A stretch of DNA of 64,000 nt, taken from NCBI RefSeq assembly GCF_028283705.1, contig NZ_JAPWKD010000011.1, positions 620,001-684,000 of the forward strand, given 5' to 3'. Each line of letters starts with the position of its first letter. Position 1 is the first letter of the stretch. Positions 44,009 to 52,673 of this stretch are shown here, piece after piece. Made by a program: the position numbers and the translations under genes. A model generated the notes under the pieces. The model saw only the letters and a program-made list of their open reading frames with translations, was not told the DNA's origin and ran no database searches. The DNA is from Pantoea sp. (GTDB lineage: Bacteria > Pseudomonadota > Gammaproteobacteria > Enterobacterales > Enterobacteriaceae).

Positions 44009-44950
44009 ATGACCGATCCCACCCTTATCCAGACGATCCGTGCTTCATCGCGCCTGATGGTGCGCGAGCTGGGATTTATGAACACCACCCTGGCGGCGAC
44101 CGAATATTCTCCCTCGGCGGTGCATACCCTGCTGGAAGTTGCCAGCCATGACGGGATGACCGCCGCGCAGCTGGTGCAAATCCTCGGGCTGGAGAAGTCC
44201 AGCGTGAGCCGTATGCTGGGCAAATTGATCAAAGCAGGCGAATTAACCGAAGTGCCATCCACCCAGGATGCCCGGGTGAAGCAACTGGTGCTGACCGATC
44301 AGGGAAAAATCACGGTTGCCAGAATCAATGAATATGGCACCAGCCAGGTCATCACTGCGCTGGCGCATCTCACGGGGCAGCAGCAGCAGGCGGTTGCTCA
44401 GGGATTAGCGGCCTATGCCGGAGCATTAAAAGCGCGCCGCGATCAGGATGAAGTGGTGCCGGAAATCGCCATCACCACGGGTTATCAGCCCGGCTTGATT
44501 GGCCGGGTCGCGGAAATGCACGGTCGCTACTATGCGCAGCAGCATGGTTTTGGCCCGTTTTTTGAAGGCAAAGTGGCAACGGGTCTGGCGGAATTTGCCG
44601 GTCGGTTGGATGCGCCACGCAACCAAATCTGGGTCGCCAGCCAGCAGGGCCGTATTGTCGGCTCAGTTGCCATCGATGGTGAAGACCTGGGAAATAATCA
44701 GGCGCATCTGCGCTGGTTTATTCTCGACGATGGCTGCCGTGGGGCGGGTGTCGGCAGAAAATTACTGAGTGCCGCGATGGCATTTTGTGATGCGCAGGCA
44801 TTCTCTGCGGTTCAGCTCTGGACATTCAGCGGATTGCACGCCGCCCGCCGTCTGTACGAATCTTTTGGTTTTACCCTGACACAGGAGTGGCAGGGCGACC
44901 AGTGGGGAAAATCCATGCTGGAACAGCAATTTACCCGCGTGACTAAATAA
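44009..44950 (+). CDS. MarR-GNAT fusion protein
   Basis: A 313-residue two-domain protein. Residues 1-145 are a MarR winged helix (GMTAAQLVQILGLEKSSVSRML, then the wing STQDARVKQLVLTDQG). Residues 150-313 are a GNAT acetyltransferase with the acetyl-CoA loop region GCRGAGVGRKLLSAAM and ARRLYESFGF. Such fusions are widespread as helix_turn_helix/GNAT proteins; the regulator may sense the enzyme's substrate. I chose MTDPTL (44009); an ATG three codons upstream is possible. No ribosome site is obvious, so a leader close to leaderless is possible. Confidence 0.82.
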   Translation: MTDPTLIQTIRASSRLMVRELGFMNTTLAATEYSPSAVHTLLEVASHDGMTAAQLVQILGLEKSSVSRMLGKLIKAGELTEVPSTQDARVKQLVLTDQGKITVARINEYGTSQVITALAHLTGQQQQAVAQGLAAYAGALKARRDQDEVVPEIAITTGYQPGLIGRVAEMHGRYYAQQHGFGPFFEGKVATGLAEFAGRLDAPRNQIWVASQQGRIVGSVAIDGEDLGNNQAHLRWFILDDGCRGAGVGRKLLSAAMAFCDAQAFSAVQLWTFSGLHAARRLYESFGFTLTQEWQGDQWGKSMLEQQFTRVTK

Positions 44951-45692
44951 CCGTTATCTGTTTTTGCGCCAGTAATCGCGCCATCGCGTCATCAAGCGGG
45001 TCATCAACGATCAACGTGCTGGCAAGCGACAAATCGCCAATCGCGAACGCCGAAGCGGAGTTCATTTTCTCTTTCGATACCATCACCACGGTCTCGGCAG
45101 CTCTGGCAGCCAGGGCGCGCTTCACGCCAGCCTCTTCATAATCCCCGGTGGTGAGGCCGGCGGTTTTATGCACGCCAGTCACGCCCATAAAAAACAGGTC
45201 GGCGTTGATACGTGCGATCGACTCCAGCATAGCCGCGCCAACTGTCACCACCGAATGGCGGAATAAGCGCCCGCCAATCATGATCACCTCAACGCGCGGG
45301 TAAGGTAACAGCCCCATGGCAATGCTCGGGCTATGTGTCACCACGGTAAAATCCACATCCTGCGGCAGCAGTTTGATCATTTCTTCTGTGGTGGTGCCAC
45401 CATCGATAATCACCACCTGGCCGGGCTGAATCAGCTGCACGGCTTTCTGTGCAATCTGCTGTTTTGAGCCGATTTGCACGTTTTTGCGTGTTTCAAAAGG
45501 CGCAATGGCTGCCGATACCGGCAAGGCCCCACCATGCACACGCTGGAGTAATCCTTCCGCTGCTAACTCCCTTAAATCACGACGGATTGAGTCTTCAGAA
45601 ACGCGGAAGCGCTGGCTCAGTTCGCTGGAAAGCACCTGCTTTTCGGCGGTCAGAATATCAAGGATTTGCTGTTTTCGCTGACTGGAGAGCAT
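44943..45692 (-). CDS. DeoR/GlpR-family transcriptional regulator
   Basis: A 249-residue DeoR-type repressor: N-terminal helix-turn-helix (LSSELSQRFRVSEDSIRRDL, about 21-40) and a sugar-phosphate-binding DeoRC domain with IDGGTTTEEMIKLL and TGDYEEAGVKRAL. It is divergent from the NudK-like and DUF4406 genes over 81 bp, which it probably represses. The likely effector is a phosphorylated sugar or nucleoside. Confidence 0.87.
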   Translation of the reverse strand: MLSSQRKQQILDILTAEKQVLSSELSQRFRVSEDSIRRDLRELAAEGLLQRVHGGALPVSAAIAPFETRKNVQIGSKQQIAQKAVQLIQPGQVVIIDGGTTTEEMIKLLPQDVDFTVVTHSPSIAMGLLPYPRVEVIMIGGRLFRHSVVTVGAAMLESIARINADLFFMGVTGVHKTAGLTTGDYEEAGVKRALAARAAETVVMVSKEKMNSASAFAIGDLSLASTLIVDDPLDDAMARLLAQKQITVI

Positions 45693-45773
45693 GCGTTTTT
45701 ATTCCTGTTTTTTCTTGTATGTGCACGATTATGCATGATAGCGTGATTATTGTCACCTTCAGGAGAGTAAAAC

Positions 45774-46373
45774 ATGCAATCAACATCACCACGTGTGCGG
45801 CATATCCACGAACAATTGCTATCGAATAACTGGTACACGCTGAAAAAATACACCTTTGAATTTTTACGGGCTGATGGTAGCTGGCAGGAGCAAAGCCGCG
45901 AATCATACGATCGTGGTAATGGCGCGGTAGTGCTGTTATTTAATCGCGCAAAAAGCAGCGTGGTGCTAACGCGGCAGTTTCGTTTTCCGGTGTTTATCAA
46001 TGGACACAACGGCTTTTTGATTGAAGCGGCGGCTGGCCTGCTCGACAACGCGTCACCCGAAGAACGCATCATTGCCGAAGCGCAGGAAGAAACCGGTTTT
46101 CGTATTCAGCGTATCGAAAAGGTGTTTGAAGCCTTTATGAGTCCGGGGTCAGTGACCGAGAAACTCTATTTCTTTCTCGCGGAGTATCAGGACAAGGATC
46201 GCAGTAGTTCGGGCGGTGGCCTGGCAGAAGAAGGGGAAGACATCGAAGTGCTGGAGTGGCCTTTAGCGCGCGCGCTCAGAGCGATTGAAAGCGGTGAAAT
46301 TATGGATGCGAAAACGATCATGTTGCTGCAACACCTGGCATTGCGCCTCAATACGGAGATGAAATCATGCTGA
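45774..46373 (+). CDS. NudK-like GDP-mannose pyrophosphatase (Nudix hydrolase)
   Basis: A 199-residue Nudix hydrolase close to E. coli NudK (191 residues), which splits GDP-mannose and other nucleotide sugars. The Nudix region reads GLLDNASPEERIIAEAQEET with the catalytic E-A-x-E-E-T-G; NudK shares this slightly unusual form. FMSPGSVTE and GGGLAEEGEDIEVLEW also match NudK. It overlaps the following gene by 7 bp and is divergent from a DeoR regulator. Confidence 0.85.
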   Translation: MQSTSPRVRHIHEQLLSNNWYTLKKYTFEFLRADGSWQEQSRESYDRGNGAVVLLFNRAKSSVVLTRQFRFPVFINGHNGFLIEAAAGLLDNASPEERIIAEAQEETGFRIQRIEKVFEAFMSPGSVTEKLYFFLAEYQDKDRSSSGGGLAEEGEDIEVLEWPLARALRAIESGEIMDAKTIMLLQHLALRLNTEMKSC

Positions 46374-46726
46374 TTCTTATCGCGGGTCCGGTTCGTAGCG
46401 GTACGCAGGGCGATCAGGCGCTGATCCACGCAAACCTGCGCAAAATGGAACAGGTTGCGCTGGCGGTGTATCAGAAAGGCCATACGCCAGTGATTGGTGA
46501 ATGGCTGGCGTTGCCATTGGCACGGGTGGCAGGTTCGGAAAAAATAGGTGATGAAATCAGTGAACAATTTCTCTATCCGGTGGCGCATCGTCTGATTCAT
46601 TGCTGTGAGGCGATTCTGCGCCTGCCGGGTACATCGAAGGGCGCGGATAATGATGTGCAGGTGGGATTGGCCGCCGGTCTGACTATCTTCACCAGCGTTG
46701 ATTCTATTCCGGTCATTGAGGATTGA
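46367..46726 (+). CDS. DUF4406-type (nucleoside deoxyribosyltransferase-like) protein
   Basis: A 119-residue protein starting LILIAGPVRSGTQGD, the glycine-rich beginning of the DUF4406 / nucleoside 2-deoxyribosyltransferase-like fold, and ending in a helix-strand with LPGTSKGADNDVQVGLAAG. The ATG overlaps the end of the NudK-like gene, so it is cotranslated. The pairing with a Nudix hydrolase and a DeoR regulator suggests nucleotide-sugar or nucleoside salvage. The reaction is unknown. Confidence 0.72.
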   Translation: MLILIAGPVRSGTQGDQALIHANLRKMEQVALAVYQKGHTPVIGEWLALPLARVAGSEKIGDEISEQFLYPVAHRLIHCCEAILRLPGTSKGADNDVQVGLAAGLTIFTSVDSIPVIED

Positions 46727-46779
46727 ATTTAGCAATACACAGGAAATAAACGGTTTCCTGTGTATTTTCTAATATCTTA

Positions 46780-47367
46780 TCATTCAGCGGAATAGCGTTT
46801 GTAATAATCGAGAAAAATATGCAGAAGTCCCATCGCGCCATGTGCGTAAAAATAGACTTCAATAAAAGTAGTAAGAAATTTATGCCAGTGCAGGATGGAA
46901 TGGGCGAAAGCAGAAGATGGACCCTGAATAGTATTCACGACAAACCATAATCCGCCCGAAACCGCCACGGCCAGTAAGGCGACTACGCCCAGTCCCTGGA
47001 TGGTGGCGGCAATACCTCCCGGCAGCGCCTCTGGCAACTTCAACTTTGCCAGCGTGTTGAGATCCTGGCGTATGCCCCTGAAATCAGCCTTTGCCCATGC
47101 AAAATACCAGTTAAAGCCGCGTTGCGAGAACATCCACCACAGCAGAACAATCCCCAGCACGATCAACCCAAATCCGGATACGATATGCATCCAGGTGATG
47201 GTTGTCTCCAGCGAGTGACCTCCCAGCGCTTCTCGTCGGGTAAAATTAGAATTAATAATCTGTGCCAGAATCAACACTGCAACCAAAATATGTAATAGCC
47301 GGAACAACGGCGCATTTTCATGTGGCAAGCTACGCCAGATACTGACCTTCATGTTATTTACCTTCAT
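46780..47367 (-). CDS. Cytochrome b561-family membrane protein
   Basis: A 195-residue protein with about four membrane helices and histidines placed like haem ligands (LFRLLHILVA, TWMHIVSGFG, ILHWHKFLTT, YAHGAMGLLH). This fits the YceJ/CybB-like b-type cytochrome family, which passes electrons from quinol, for example against superoxide. The start at 47367 (AGGA upstream) and that at 47352 are both possible. Confidence 0.78.
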   Translation of the reverse strand: MKVNNMKVSIWRSLPHENAPLFRLLHILVAVLILAQIINSNFTRREALGGHSLETTITWMHIVSGFGLIVLGIVLLWWMFSQRGFNWYFAWAKADFRGIRQDLNTLAKLKLPEALPGGIAATIQGLGVVALLAVAVSGGLWFVVNTIQGPSSAFAHSILHWHKFLTTFIEVYFYAHGAMGLLHIFLDYYKRYSAE

Positions 47368-47595
47368 TGCATCCTGGGTGGATAACATGAATTTTTTCAG
47401 AGGAAGATTAATCCAACCTTAACGCTAATTTTAATATTTATGCTGAGAAATACGCTGCAATTGCAACTGATAATATTTATCATCCAATTTTGAGGGTTTT
47501 AACTCAACTCAGGAGAAACTTTTTCTCTTCTTCAGTGCTAGATTCCTGTTGCGGGTTGGTTAAAATCAACCTTTAGTCACTGACAGGAGCGCTCC

Positions 47596-48246
47596 ATGCT
47601 GGACATCACCCACTTTCCTCTTTTTCTCGCCTCAGTCTTTTTACTTTGCATAACCCCCGGCCCTGATCTGGCCTACGTGGTAGGCCAAAGCGTGGCGAAT
47701 GGGCGACGTTCCGGAGTGATCTCGGCTGCAGGTGTGGCGTTAGGCAGTTGTACTCATGCGGTTGCCAGTGCCATTGGCCTCACGGCCTTGATTGCCGCCT
47801 CGCCGTTGCTATTTACGGTGATTAAATATATTGGTGCTGCCTACCTGCTATTTCTCGGCAGCAAAATGGTGTGGGGGACGTTTGTCAGCCGTAGCGCCGC
47901 ACAACAGGCTGGTGAGGCTGCCGTCAAAATGCCTGTCAGTGCGCGTAGCCTGTTAACTCGTGGGCTGATTACCTCGGTGACCAATCCGAAGGTGTTGCTA
48001 TTTTTCATCGCCTTCTTCCCACAATTTGTCGTGGTTGACGGCGATCACCATGCGCAATCTTTCCTGATCCTCGGCCTGACTTACGCCCTGGTGGGTTTAA
48101 CCACTGATACCCTGTTTGCGTTGTTAGCCGGTGGTGCCGCCAGTGCAGTGGCGAAAAACGCCGCGATGCAAAAGTTACTGGATCGGGTGGTTGGCGTCAC
48201 CTTTATTGGTCTTGGGATTCGTCTGGCCTTAACCCGTCGTGGTTAA
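47596..48246 (+). CDS. LysE/RhtB-family amino acid exporter
   Basis: A 216-residue transporter with about six helices. The N-terminus has CITPGPDLAYVVGQSVANG, the LysE/RhtB motif, and GLITSVTNPKVLLFF lies mid-protein. It should export an amino acid such as threonine, homoserine or an analogue. The ATG has AGGAGCG before it. The LacI-like gene follows after 24 bp and may be in the same operon. Confidence 0.88.
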   Translation: MLDITHFPLFLASVFLLCITPGPDLAYVVGQSVANGRRSGVISAAGVALGSCTHAVASAIGLTALIAASPLLFTVIKYIGAAYLLFLGSKMVWGTFVSRSAAQQAGEAAVKMPVSARSLLTRGLITSVTNPKVLLFFIAFFPQFVVVDGDHHAQSFLILGLTYALVGLTTDTLFALLAGGAASAVAKNAAMQKLLDRVVGVTFIGLGIRLALTRRG

Positions 48247-48270
48247 ACCTGATTGCAGAAGGAGCCTTTA

Positions 48271-49098
48271 ATGGCAGCAAAGCACAATATCATCGGTATC
48301 GTCAGCGATGAGTTCGCTAATCCCAGCAGCGTAAAAATGCTGAATGAAGTGACGCGACAACTGAATGCGCGTGGATGTTTGTCATTGTTGCTCAACGTTA
48401 ATTCGCGCGAACATTACCTGTCGTTACTCAGTAAGGCGACTGAACTGGGCGTTAACGGATTGATTTTCCTCACCTCCCTTTATCGCGAAGAGGCATCACC
48501 ATTCCCGGCGATCTGGCTGAGTGGGGAGAACGCGCTCAGGGCGGATAACTATGATGCCGGTGCTGAGATTGGTCGTCTGCTGCTGGCGCAGGGGCATCAA
48601 CGTTTTGGTGTTATGCACGGCGAAGATCCCGCAATCGAACCGCGTCAGATGCAGGGTTTTGTCGCGAGCTTAGCCGCTGCGGATAAAACCCTCGATCAGC
48701 GACTGATTGCCGGTAACAATGATCGTGAACTGGCTTATCAGGCGATGATGGCATACCTGAAAAAAACGCGTGCTGCTGAACGTATCAATGCGCTGTTCTG
48801 CGAAAATGACGTGCTGGCTTTCGGTGTCATGCAGGCAGTGCGCGATTTTGGTCAGGGTGTGCACATTGGCGTGGTGGGTTTTGATGATGTCGACGAGGCT
48901 CGCTCTCCGACCTGGCATTTGACCAGCTGGGCGCAGCGTGGTGATTTGCTGGTGGCTGAGGCGTTAAATCGCTTGCTGGATAACAAGGCAGATGACAGCG
49001 CGGCGTGGCAGCAGGGCGAATTGCAGGTGCGTCATTCGCATCATGGCAAACATGTGCACGGTGAGATGTCAAAGTGCGGCTGTGCCAACCGCCATTGA
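48271..49098 (+). CDS. LacI-family-like ligand-binding protein without DNA-binding domain
   Basis: A 275-residue protein that matches only the periplasmic-binding-fold part of LacI regulators: IIGIVSDEFANPSSVKMLNE at the start, LFCENDVLAFGVMQAV and VVGFDDVDEARSP towards the end. The usual N-terminal helix-turn-helix is absent, and the AAGGAG seven bases before the ATG at 48271 argues against a missing upstream part. There is also no signal peptide, so it is cytoplasmic. It may be an old regulator that lost DNA binding, or a sensor subunit. The tail CGCANRH is odd. Confidence 0.72.
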   Translation: MAAKHNIIGIVSDEFANPSSVKMLNEVTRQLNARGCLSLLLNVNSREHYLSLLSKATELGVNGLIFLTSLYREEASPFPAIWLSGENALRADNYDAGAEIGRLLLAQGHQRFGVMHGEDPAIEPRQMQGFVASLAAADKTLDQRLIAGNNDRELAYQAMMAYLKKTRAAERINALFCENDVLAFGVMQAVRDFGQGVHIGVVGFDDVDEARSPTWHLTSWAQRGDLLVAEALNRLLDNKADDSAAWQQGELQVRHSHHGKHVHGEMSKCGCANRH

Positions 49099-49106
49099 TA
49101 ACGATT

Positions 49107-49167
49107 GCGCGATAAATCGCGCCGCTACAAAACCCCCATCGGTCCGTAGCGGCGCGATTCACCGCGC
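49107..49167. repeat. Intergenic palindromic repeat, copy A
   Basis: Two 22-base arms (49107-49128 and 49146-49167), starting GCGCGATAAATCGCGCC... and its near reverse complement, match at 20 of 22 positions round a 17-base centre. The left arm recurs exactly at 60147. It lies between convergent genes and may act as a terminator. Confidence 0.75.
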
Positions 49168-49184
49168 TCTTTTGACCTTACTCA

Positions 49185-49970
49185 TCAAATCGCATCAATC
49201 ATCCCGCCATCCACCCGCATGATGGTGCCAGTAATATAGCTGGCTTGTTGACTGGCAAGAAACGCCGCAGTGGCACCGTATTCTTCGGGTGCACCATAAC
49301 GGCCCGCTGGAATGCCCTGACGGCTTTTCTCCGCTACGGCGTCCGCGGTACTGTTTTCACGTTTCGCCTTGATGGCATCCAGCTGGCTGACGCGATCGGT
49401 AGCGATACGTCCCGGCACCAGCACGTTAACCGTTACACCATCCGCCGCCACTTCACGGGCCAGGGTTTTTGACCAGCCGAGTAAACTCATACGCAGGGCA
49501 TTGGACAGCGCCAGATTAGGGATCGGGGCAATCACACCAGACGAAGTCGAGGTGATAATACGACCCCAACCGCGCTGGCGCATGGCGGGCAGCACTTTGT
49601 CTGTCAGCTGAATCAGTGAGGAAACCATCAGGGAAAACTGCTGCTGCCAGATACCGGCATCAGTGCCCTGAGCAGTGGCAGGAGGCGGGCCACCCGAGTT
49701 GTTGATCAGAATATCAATATCGCCCCAATGCTGGTGGATATCGTTCAATACATCATCAAACTTTTCGGGCGCAGCCAGGTCGAGCTGCCAGGTCTGCGCG
49801 GTGCCGCCTTGCTGCTGGATCAGTGCCACCGTTTCTGCCAGCTTTTCCAGGTTGCGGCCGGTCACCGCGACTTTTACCCCTTCCTGCGCCAGAGACAGCG
49901 CCATCGCCCGGCCTAAACCACTTCCCGCACCACACACCAGCGCGACCCGTTGTTGTATTTGCAAATCCAT
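49185..49970 (-). CDS. SDR-family oxidoreductase with altered catalytic residues
   Basis: A 261-residue short-chain dehydrogenase/reductase with the cofactor motif CGAGSGLGRAMA (about 14-25), NNSG in place of NNAG, and the C-terminal TGTIMRVDGG. The usual catalytic YxxxK is replaced: the aligned segment ALSNALRMSLLGWSKTLA shows Ser and Arg there. Such SxxxR members occur in FabG-like groups of unknown activity. It is read away from the GntR gene, and a copy of the cluster operator motif lies 13-31 bp upstream of its start, so it likely belongs to that regulon. Confidence 0.8.
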   Translation of the reverse strand: MDLQIQQRVALVCGAGSGLGRAMALSLAQEGVKVAVTGRNLEKLAETVALIQQQGGTAQTWQLDLAAPEKFDDVLNDIHQHWGDIDILINNSGGPPPATAQGTDAGIWQQQFSLMVSSLIQLTDKVLPAMRQRGWGRIITSTSSGVIAPIPNLALSNALRMSLLGWSKTLAREVAADGVTVNVLVPGRIATDRVSQLDAIKAKRENSTADAVAEKSRQGIPAGRYGAPEEYGATAAFLASQQASYITGTIMRVDGGMIDAI

Positions 49971-49982
49971 AAACCACTCCTG

Positions 49983-50001
49983 ATTGTATTTTCAGGATCA
50001 T
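49983..50001 (-). promoter_or_regulatory. GntR-regulon motif, copy before the SDR gene
   Basis: The plus strand reads ATTGTATTTTCAGGATCAT, a relative of the motif found before the ABC transporter, aminotransferase and regulator genes. It is 13 bp upstream of the SDR start. Confidence 0.45.
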
Positions 50002-50022
50002 GATGTGCAAAATTGATGCCGA

Positions 50023-50919
50023 TTATTTACGTGGCCGCTTAATATTTACCTGGTCATAGGCAAATTGCAGATGTTGCTGCATCAGGCTGGCGGCCAGTTC
50101 CTGCTTGTTTTCCCGTAACGCATCAATGATCGCCACATGTTCTTCACACCATTCTTTGACGCGACGCTTGTTGTGATAACTGCCGAATTCCATCAGGCGG
50201 CGTAAGCGGTTTTGCTGCTGAATCGCCTGCAACACAAACAGATTGCCGCTGGCTTCCGCCAGTAGCTCATGAAAGGAGGCGTCGGTTTCGAAGATGTCCT
50301 TCGCCGGGACTTGGGTGATATCCGGGTGAGTAATCAGCCACAGATGCTGTGCACGCAGCCGTTTGAGTAACTGGCGATCGACATGTAAATGCGGCGTCAG
50401 CAGGGCGGCGGGTTCAATCATCAGGCGGAAACCGTAACTGTTGCGCAAAGCCACATCCGAGTTCAGCGTTTGCAGGAAGCGCCAGCCATGCCCGGCATTA
50501 CGTGCAATCAGGCCATCTTCCGACAGCTTCACCAGGGTGCGCGTCAGTATCCCGCGGTCCACCTCATAGCGCTGCACAATTTCGGTCTGGGTGAAGGACT
50601 CGGGCAGCGTACCGGCAATACGATCGCGGACCAGCAATTCATACAAATTCTGATCATTACTTTTGGGTTGTTCGATACTCAGTTGTTGCAGTTCATCGGC
50701 GCTCTTTAACAGAAAGAAACCCTGATTGGGCCGGGCTTCCACCGCACCGAGGCGGGTCAGTTCTTTTAATCCGGCACGTACCGGCGTGCGTGAAACGCCC
50801 AGCGCATCGGCAAGATGTTGTTCACGTAAATGATGACCTGGATCGAATCTTGCTTCATATATCAGGTCAAGGATTTGCCGGGCTATCCGGCGACTGCTCG
50901 CAGTTGAGTCAGGCTGCAT
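50023..50919 (-). CDS. GntR/FCD-family regulator with two winged-helix domains
   Basis: A 298-residue GntR-type regulator. The first winged helix is standard (about residues 8-72: REQHLADALGVSRTPVRAGL). A second winged-helix-like segment follows (about 95-155: QTEIVQRYEVDRGILTRTLV), then an FCD ligand domain (about 165-290) with HELLAEASGN. The FCD domain usually binds a metal and a carboxylate. I chose MQPDST at 50919; the frame upstream lacks regulator sequence and holds the promoter. It is the probable controller of the surrounding catabolic genes. Confidence 0.85.
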   Translation of the reverse strand: MQPDSTASSRRIARQILDLIYEARFDPGHHLREQHLADALGVSRTPVRAGLKELTRLGAVEARPNQGFFLLKSADELQQLSIEQPKSNDQNLYELLVRDRIAGTLPESFTQTEIVQRYEVDRGILTRTLVKLSEDGLIARNAGHGWRFLQTLNSDVALRNSYGFRLMIEPAALLTPHLHVDRQLLKRLRAQHLWLITHPDITQVPAKDIFETDASFHELLAEASGNLFVLQAIQQQNRLRRLMEFGSYHNKRRVKEWCEEHVAIIDALRENKQELAASLMQQHLQFAYDQVNIKRPRK

Positions 50920-50946
50920 GGAGAACGTTCCCTGAAAGTGTATTGT

Positions 50947-50965
50947 TGTGGTCTGAATATACAAT
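50947..50965 (-). promoter_or_regulatory. GntR-regulon motif, copy before the regulator gene
   Basis: On the minus strand ATTGTATATTCAGACCAC lies 28-46 bp upstream of the regulator start, close to the copy before the SDR gene (ATTGTATTTTCAGGATCAT). It suggests autoregulation. Confidence 0.45.
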
Positions 50966-51055
50966 AACACGGGAAAAGTTTTGCAGCGAAATAAAGCAGG
51001 AACTGCACGATAAGCGTGCAAGTGCACCAGGAAGGGACGTGTTTTTGTCATCATG

Positions 51056-51074
51056 ATTGTATTTGTTGATTCAT
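51056..51074 (+). promoter_or_regulatory. GntR-regulon motif, copy before the ABC transporter operon
   Basis: ATTGTATTTGTTGATTCAT lies 31-49 bp upstream of the binding-protein start and differs from the copy at 58882 in only two of 19 bases. Confidence 0.55.
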
Positions 51075-51104
51075 AAAATCCAAAATATTAACCAGGAGAC
51101 GACT

Positions 51105-51917
51105 ATGTCCAGCTCGTATTTCACTAAAGGCCGCATGCGCGGATTGATGTTCACACTGGCGCTGCTGCCACTTGCCAGCCATGCCGCAGGGGAAAGTGTT
51201 ACCCCCGGCAAACTGACTTATGGCACCGCCGCCACCTTTATGCCGTTCGAATTTGTCAAAGACGGCAAACTCACTGGCTTTGATATCGACCTGATCACGG
51301 CACTGAGTAAAGAACTCAAACTCACGCCTGCGCCGATGGCGATGGAGTTCAAAGGACTGATCCCGGCCTTACAGGGCAATCGCCTCGACATCATCAACTC
51401 AGCGATGTACGTCAACCCGACCCGCGCCACCCAGGTGGATTTTGTGCCTTACCTGAAGATCGGCAGCCGCGTGGTGGTGCGTAAAGGTAATTCGGCGGGC
51501 ATCACCGGTCGTGATATGTCGCTGTGTGGCAAAACCATCGCCGTCACTCTGGGTGGCATTGAAGAGAGTCAGGCGCGGGTGGACAACAAAAATTGCGTGG
51601 CCGCCAGCAAAGCCGCCATCAACGTGCTGACCTTCCCGGCGGCCACTGACTCTGCGGTTGCCGTTGCTCAGGGCCGCGCTGATGCAGAATTCCTCTCTAC
51701 GCCGGGCACCCTGGCGCTGTTCAGCGAGAAACCCGGCATGTTCGAAGCGGTAGGTCCGGAATTTGAAGCCGATACCCATATCGCCTTTGCCGTGCGTAAA
51801 GGGGATGCCGAAACCAAAGCACAGCTGGAGAAGGGCCTGCAAAGCCTGGTGAAAGATGGCACCTACAAGCAACTGATTGAGAAATGGAACTTCCCGGATT
51901 CCGTTGCCATTTTTTAA
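51105..51917 (+). CDS. Polar amino-acid-type ABC transporter substrate-binding protein
   Basis: A 270-residue periplasmic binding protein of the SBP_bac_3 family, with a signal peptide (cleavage after SHA). Typical segments are TYGTAATFMPFEFVKDGKL, GFDIDLITALSKEL and VAQGRADAEFLST. Two cysteines (SLCGKTI and NKNCVAA) likely form the usual disulfide. AGGAG seven bases upstream sets the ATG at 51105. It heads an eight-gene run with the permease, ATPase and catabolic enzymes, so its ligand is probably their substrate, an amino-acid derivative. Confidence 0.87.
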   Translation: MSSSYFTKGRMRGLMFTLALLPLASHAAGESVTPGKLTYGTAATFMPFEFVKDGKLTGFDIDLITALSKELKLTPAPMAMEFKGLIPALQGNRLDIINSAMYVNPTRATQVDFVPYLKIGSRVVVRKGNSAGITGRDMSLCGKTIAVTLGGIEESQARVDNKNCVAASKAAINVLTFPAATDSAVAVAQGRADAEFLSTPGTLALFSEKPGMFEAVGPEFEADTHIAFAVRKGDAETKAQLEKGLQSLVKDGTYKQLIEKWNFPDSVAIF

Positions 51918-51947
51918 TGCGTTTCAAGCCGTTAACCGGAGATAGCT

Positions 51948-52673
51948 ATGTCGATTGATTTAATGTGGCAGTACTTCCTTTCCCCTGAGTTTTTGCAGGG
52001 TGCGTGGATGACACTGCTCATCACCCTTTGCTCACTGTTGTGTGGCGTGGTGCTGGGTCTGGTACTGGCCCTGCTACAGGAGGCTCCTTTCCGCGCCGGA
52101 AAGGCCCTGGCCTTTTTCTACCTGTGGCTGTTTCGTGGCACGCCAGTGCTATTCCAGATCATCTTTGTCTACAACGTGCTGCCAGGCTTCGGCTTACGCT
52201 TCTCCGCGTTTACCTGTGCAGTGCTGGCGCTTTCGCTCAATGAAGGTGCGTATATGGCTGAGATACTGCGTTCCGGTCTCCAGGCAGTGAAAAGCGGGCA
52301 ACGTACCGCCGGTATGGCGCTGGGTATGAGCAACGCGCAGATCATGCGCAAGATCGTGTTACCGCAGGCGGCACGCATTGTACTGCCACCGATGGGTAAC
52401 CAGATGATCAGCATGCTGAAATCGAGTGCGCTGGTGTCGGTGATTGCGGTGCAGGAGCTGCTGCTGGTGGCGAATCAGGCGGCCAGCGCCAGTTTCCGCT
52501 ACTTCGAAGCGCTGTGCGCTGCCGGTATCTACTATCTGCTGCTAACCACGCTGTTCATGATTTTCCAGTCATGGCTGGAGCGCACCCTCGACCCGAAACA
52601 GCGCCGCCGCAAAAGTCAGAAAGCACAATCCCATGAAATGAAACTGCCTAAACCTGCTCGGGAGGTGTCATGA
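51948..52673 (+). CDS. Amino-acid ABC transporter permease (HisM/GlnP type)
   Basis: A 241-residue permease with about five helices and the family loop GMALGMSNAQIMRKIVLPQA (about residues 122-141). Only one permease gene is present, so the channel is a homodimer. It overlaps the ATPase gene by 4 bp. The C-terminus is a basic cytoplasmic tail (KQRRRKSQKAQSHEMK). Confidence 0.88.
   Translation: MSIDLMWQYFLSPEFLQGAWMTLLITLCSLLCGVVLGLVLALLQEAPFRAGKALAFFYLWLFRGTPVLFQIIFVYNVLPGFGLRFSAFTCAVLALSLNEGAYMAEILRSGLQAVKSGQRTAGMALGMSNAQIMRKIVLPQAARIVLPPMGNQMISMLKSSALVSVIAVQELLLVANQAASASFRYFEALCAAGIYYLLLTTLFMIFQSWLERTLDPKQRRRKSQKAQSHEMKLPKPAREVS

Noticed and set aside
43822..44262. Minus-strand frame of 146 codons upstream of and within the MarR-GNAT gene
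   Set aside because: It covers the promoter and operator of that gene and shows no domain; it is a shadow.
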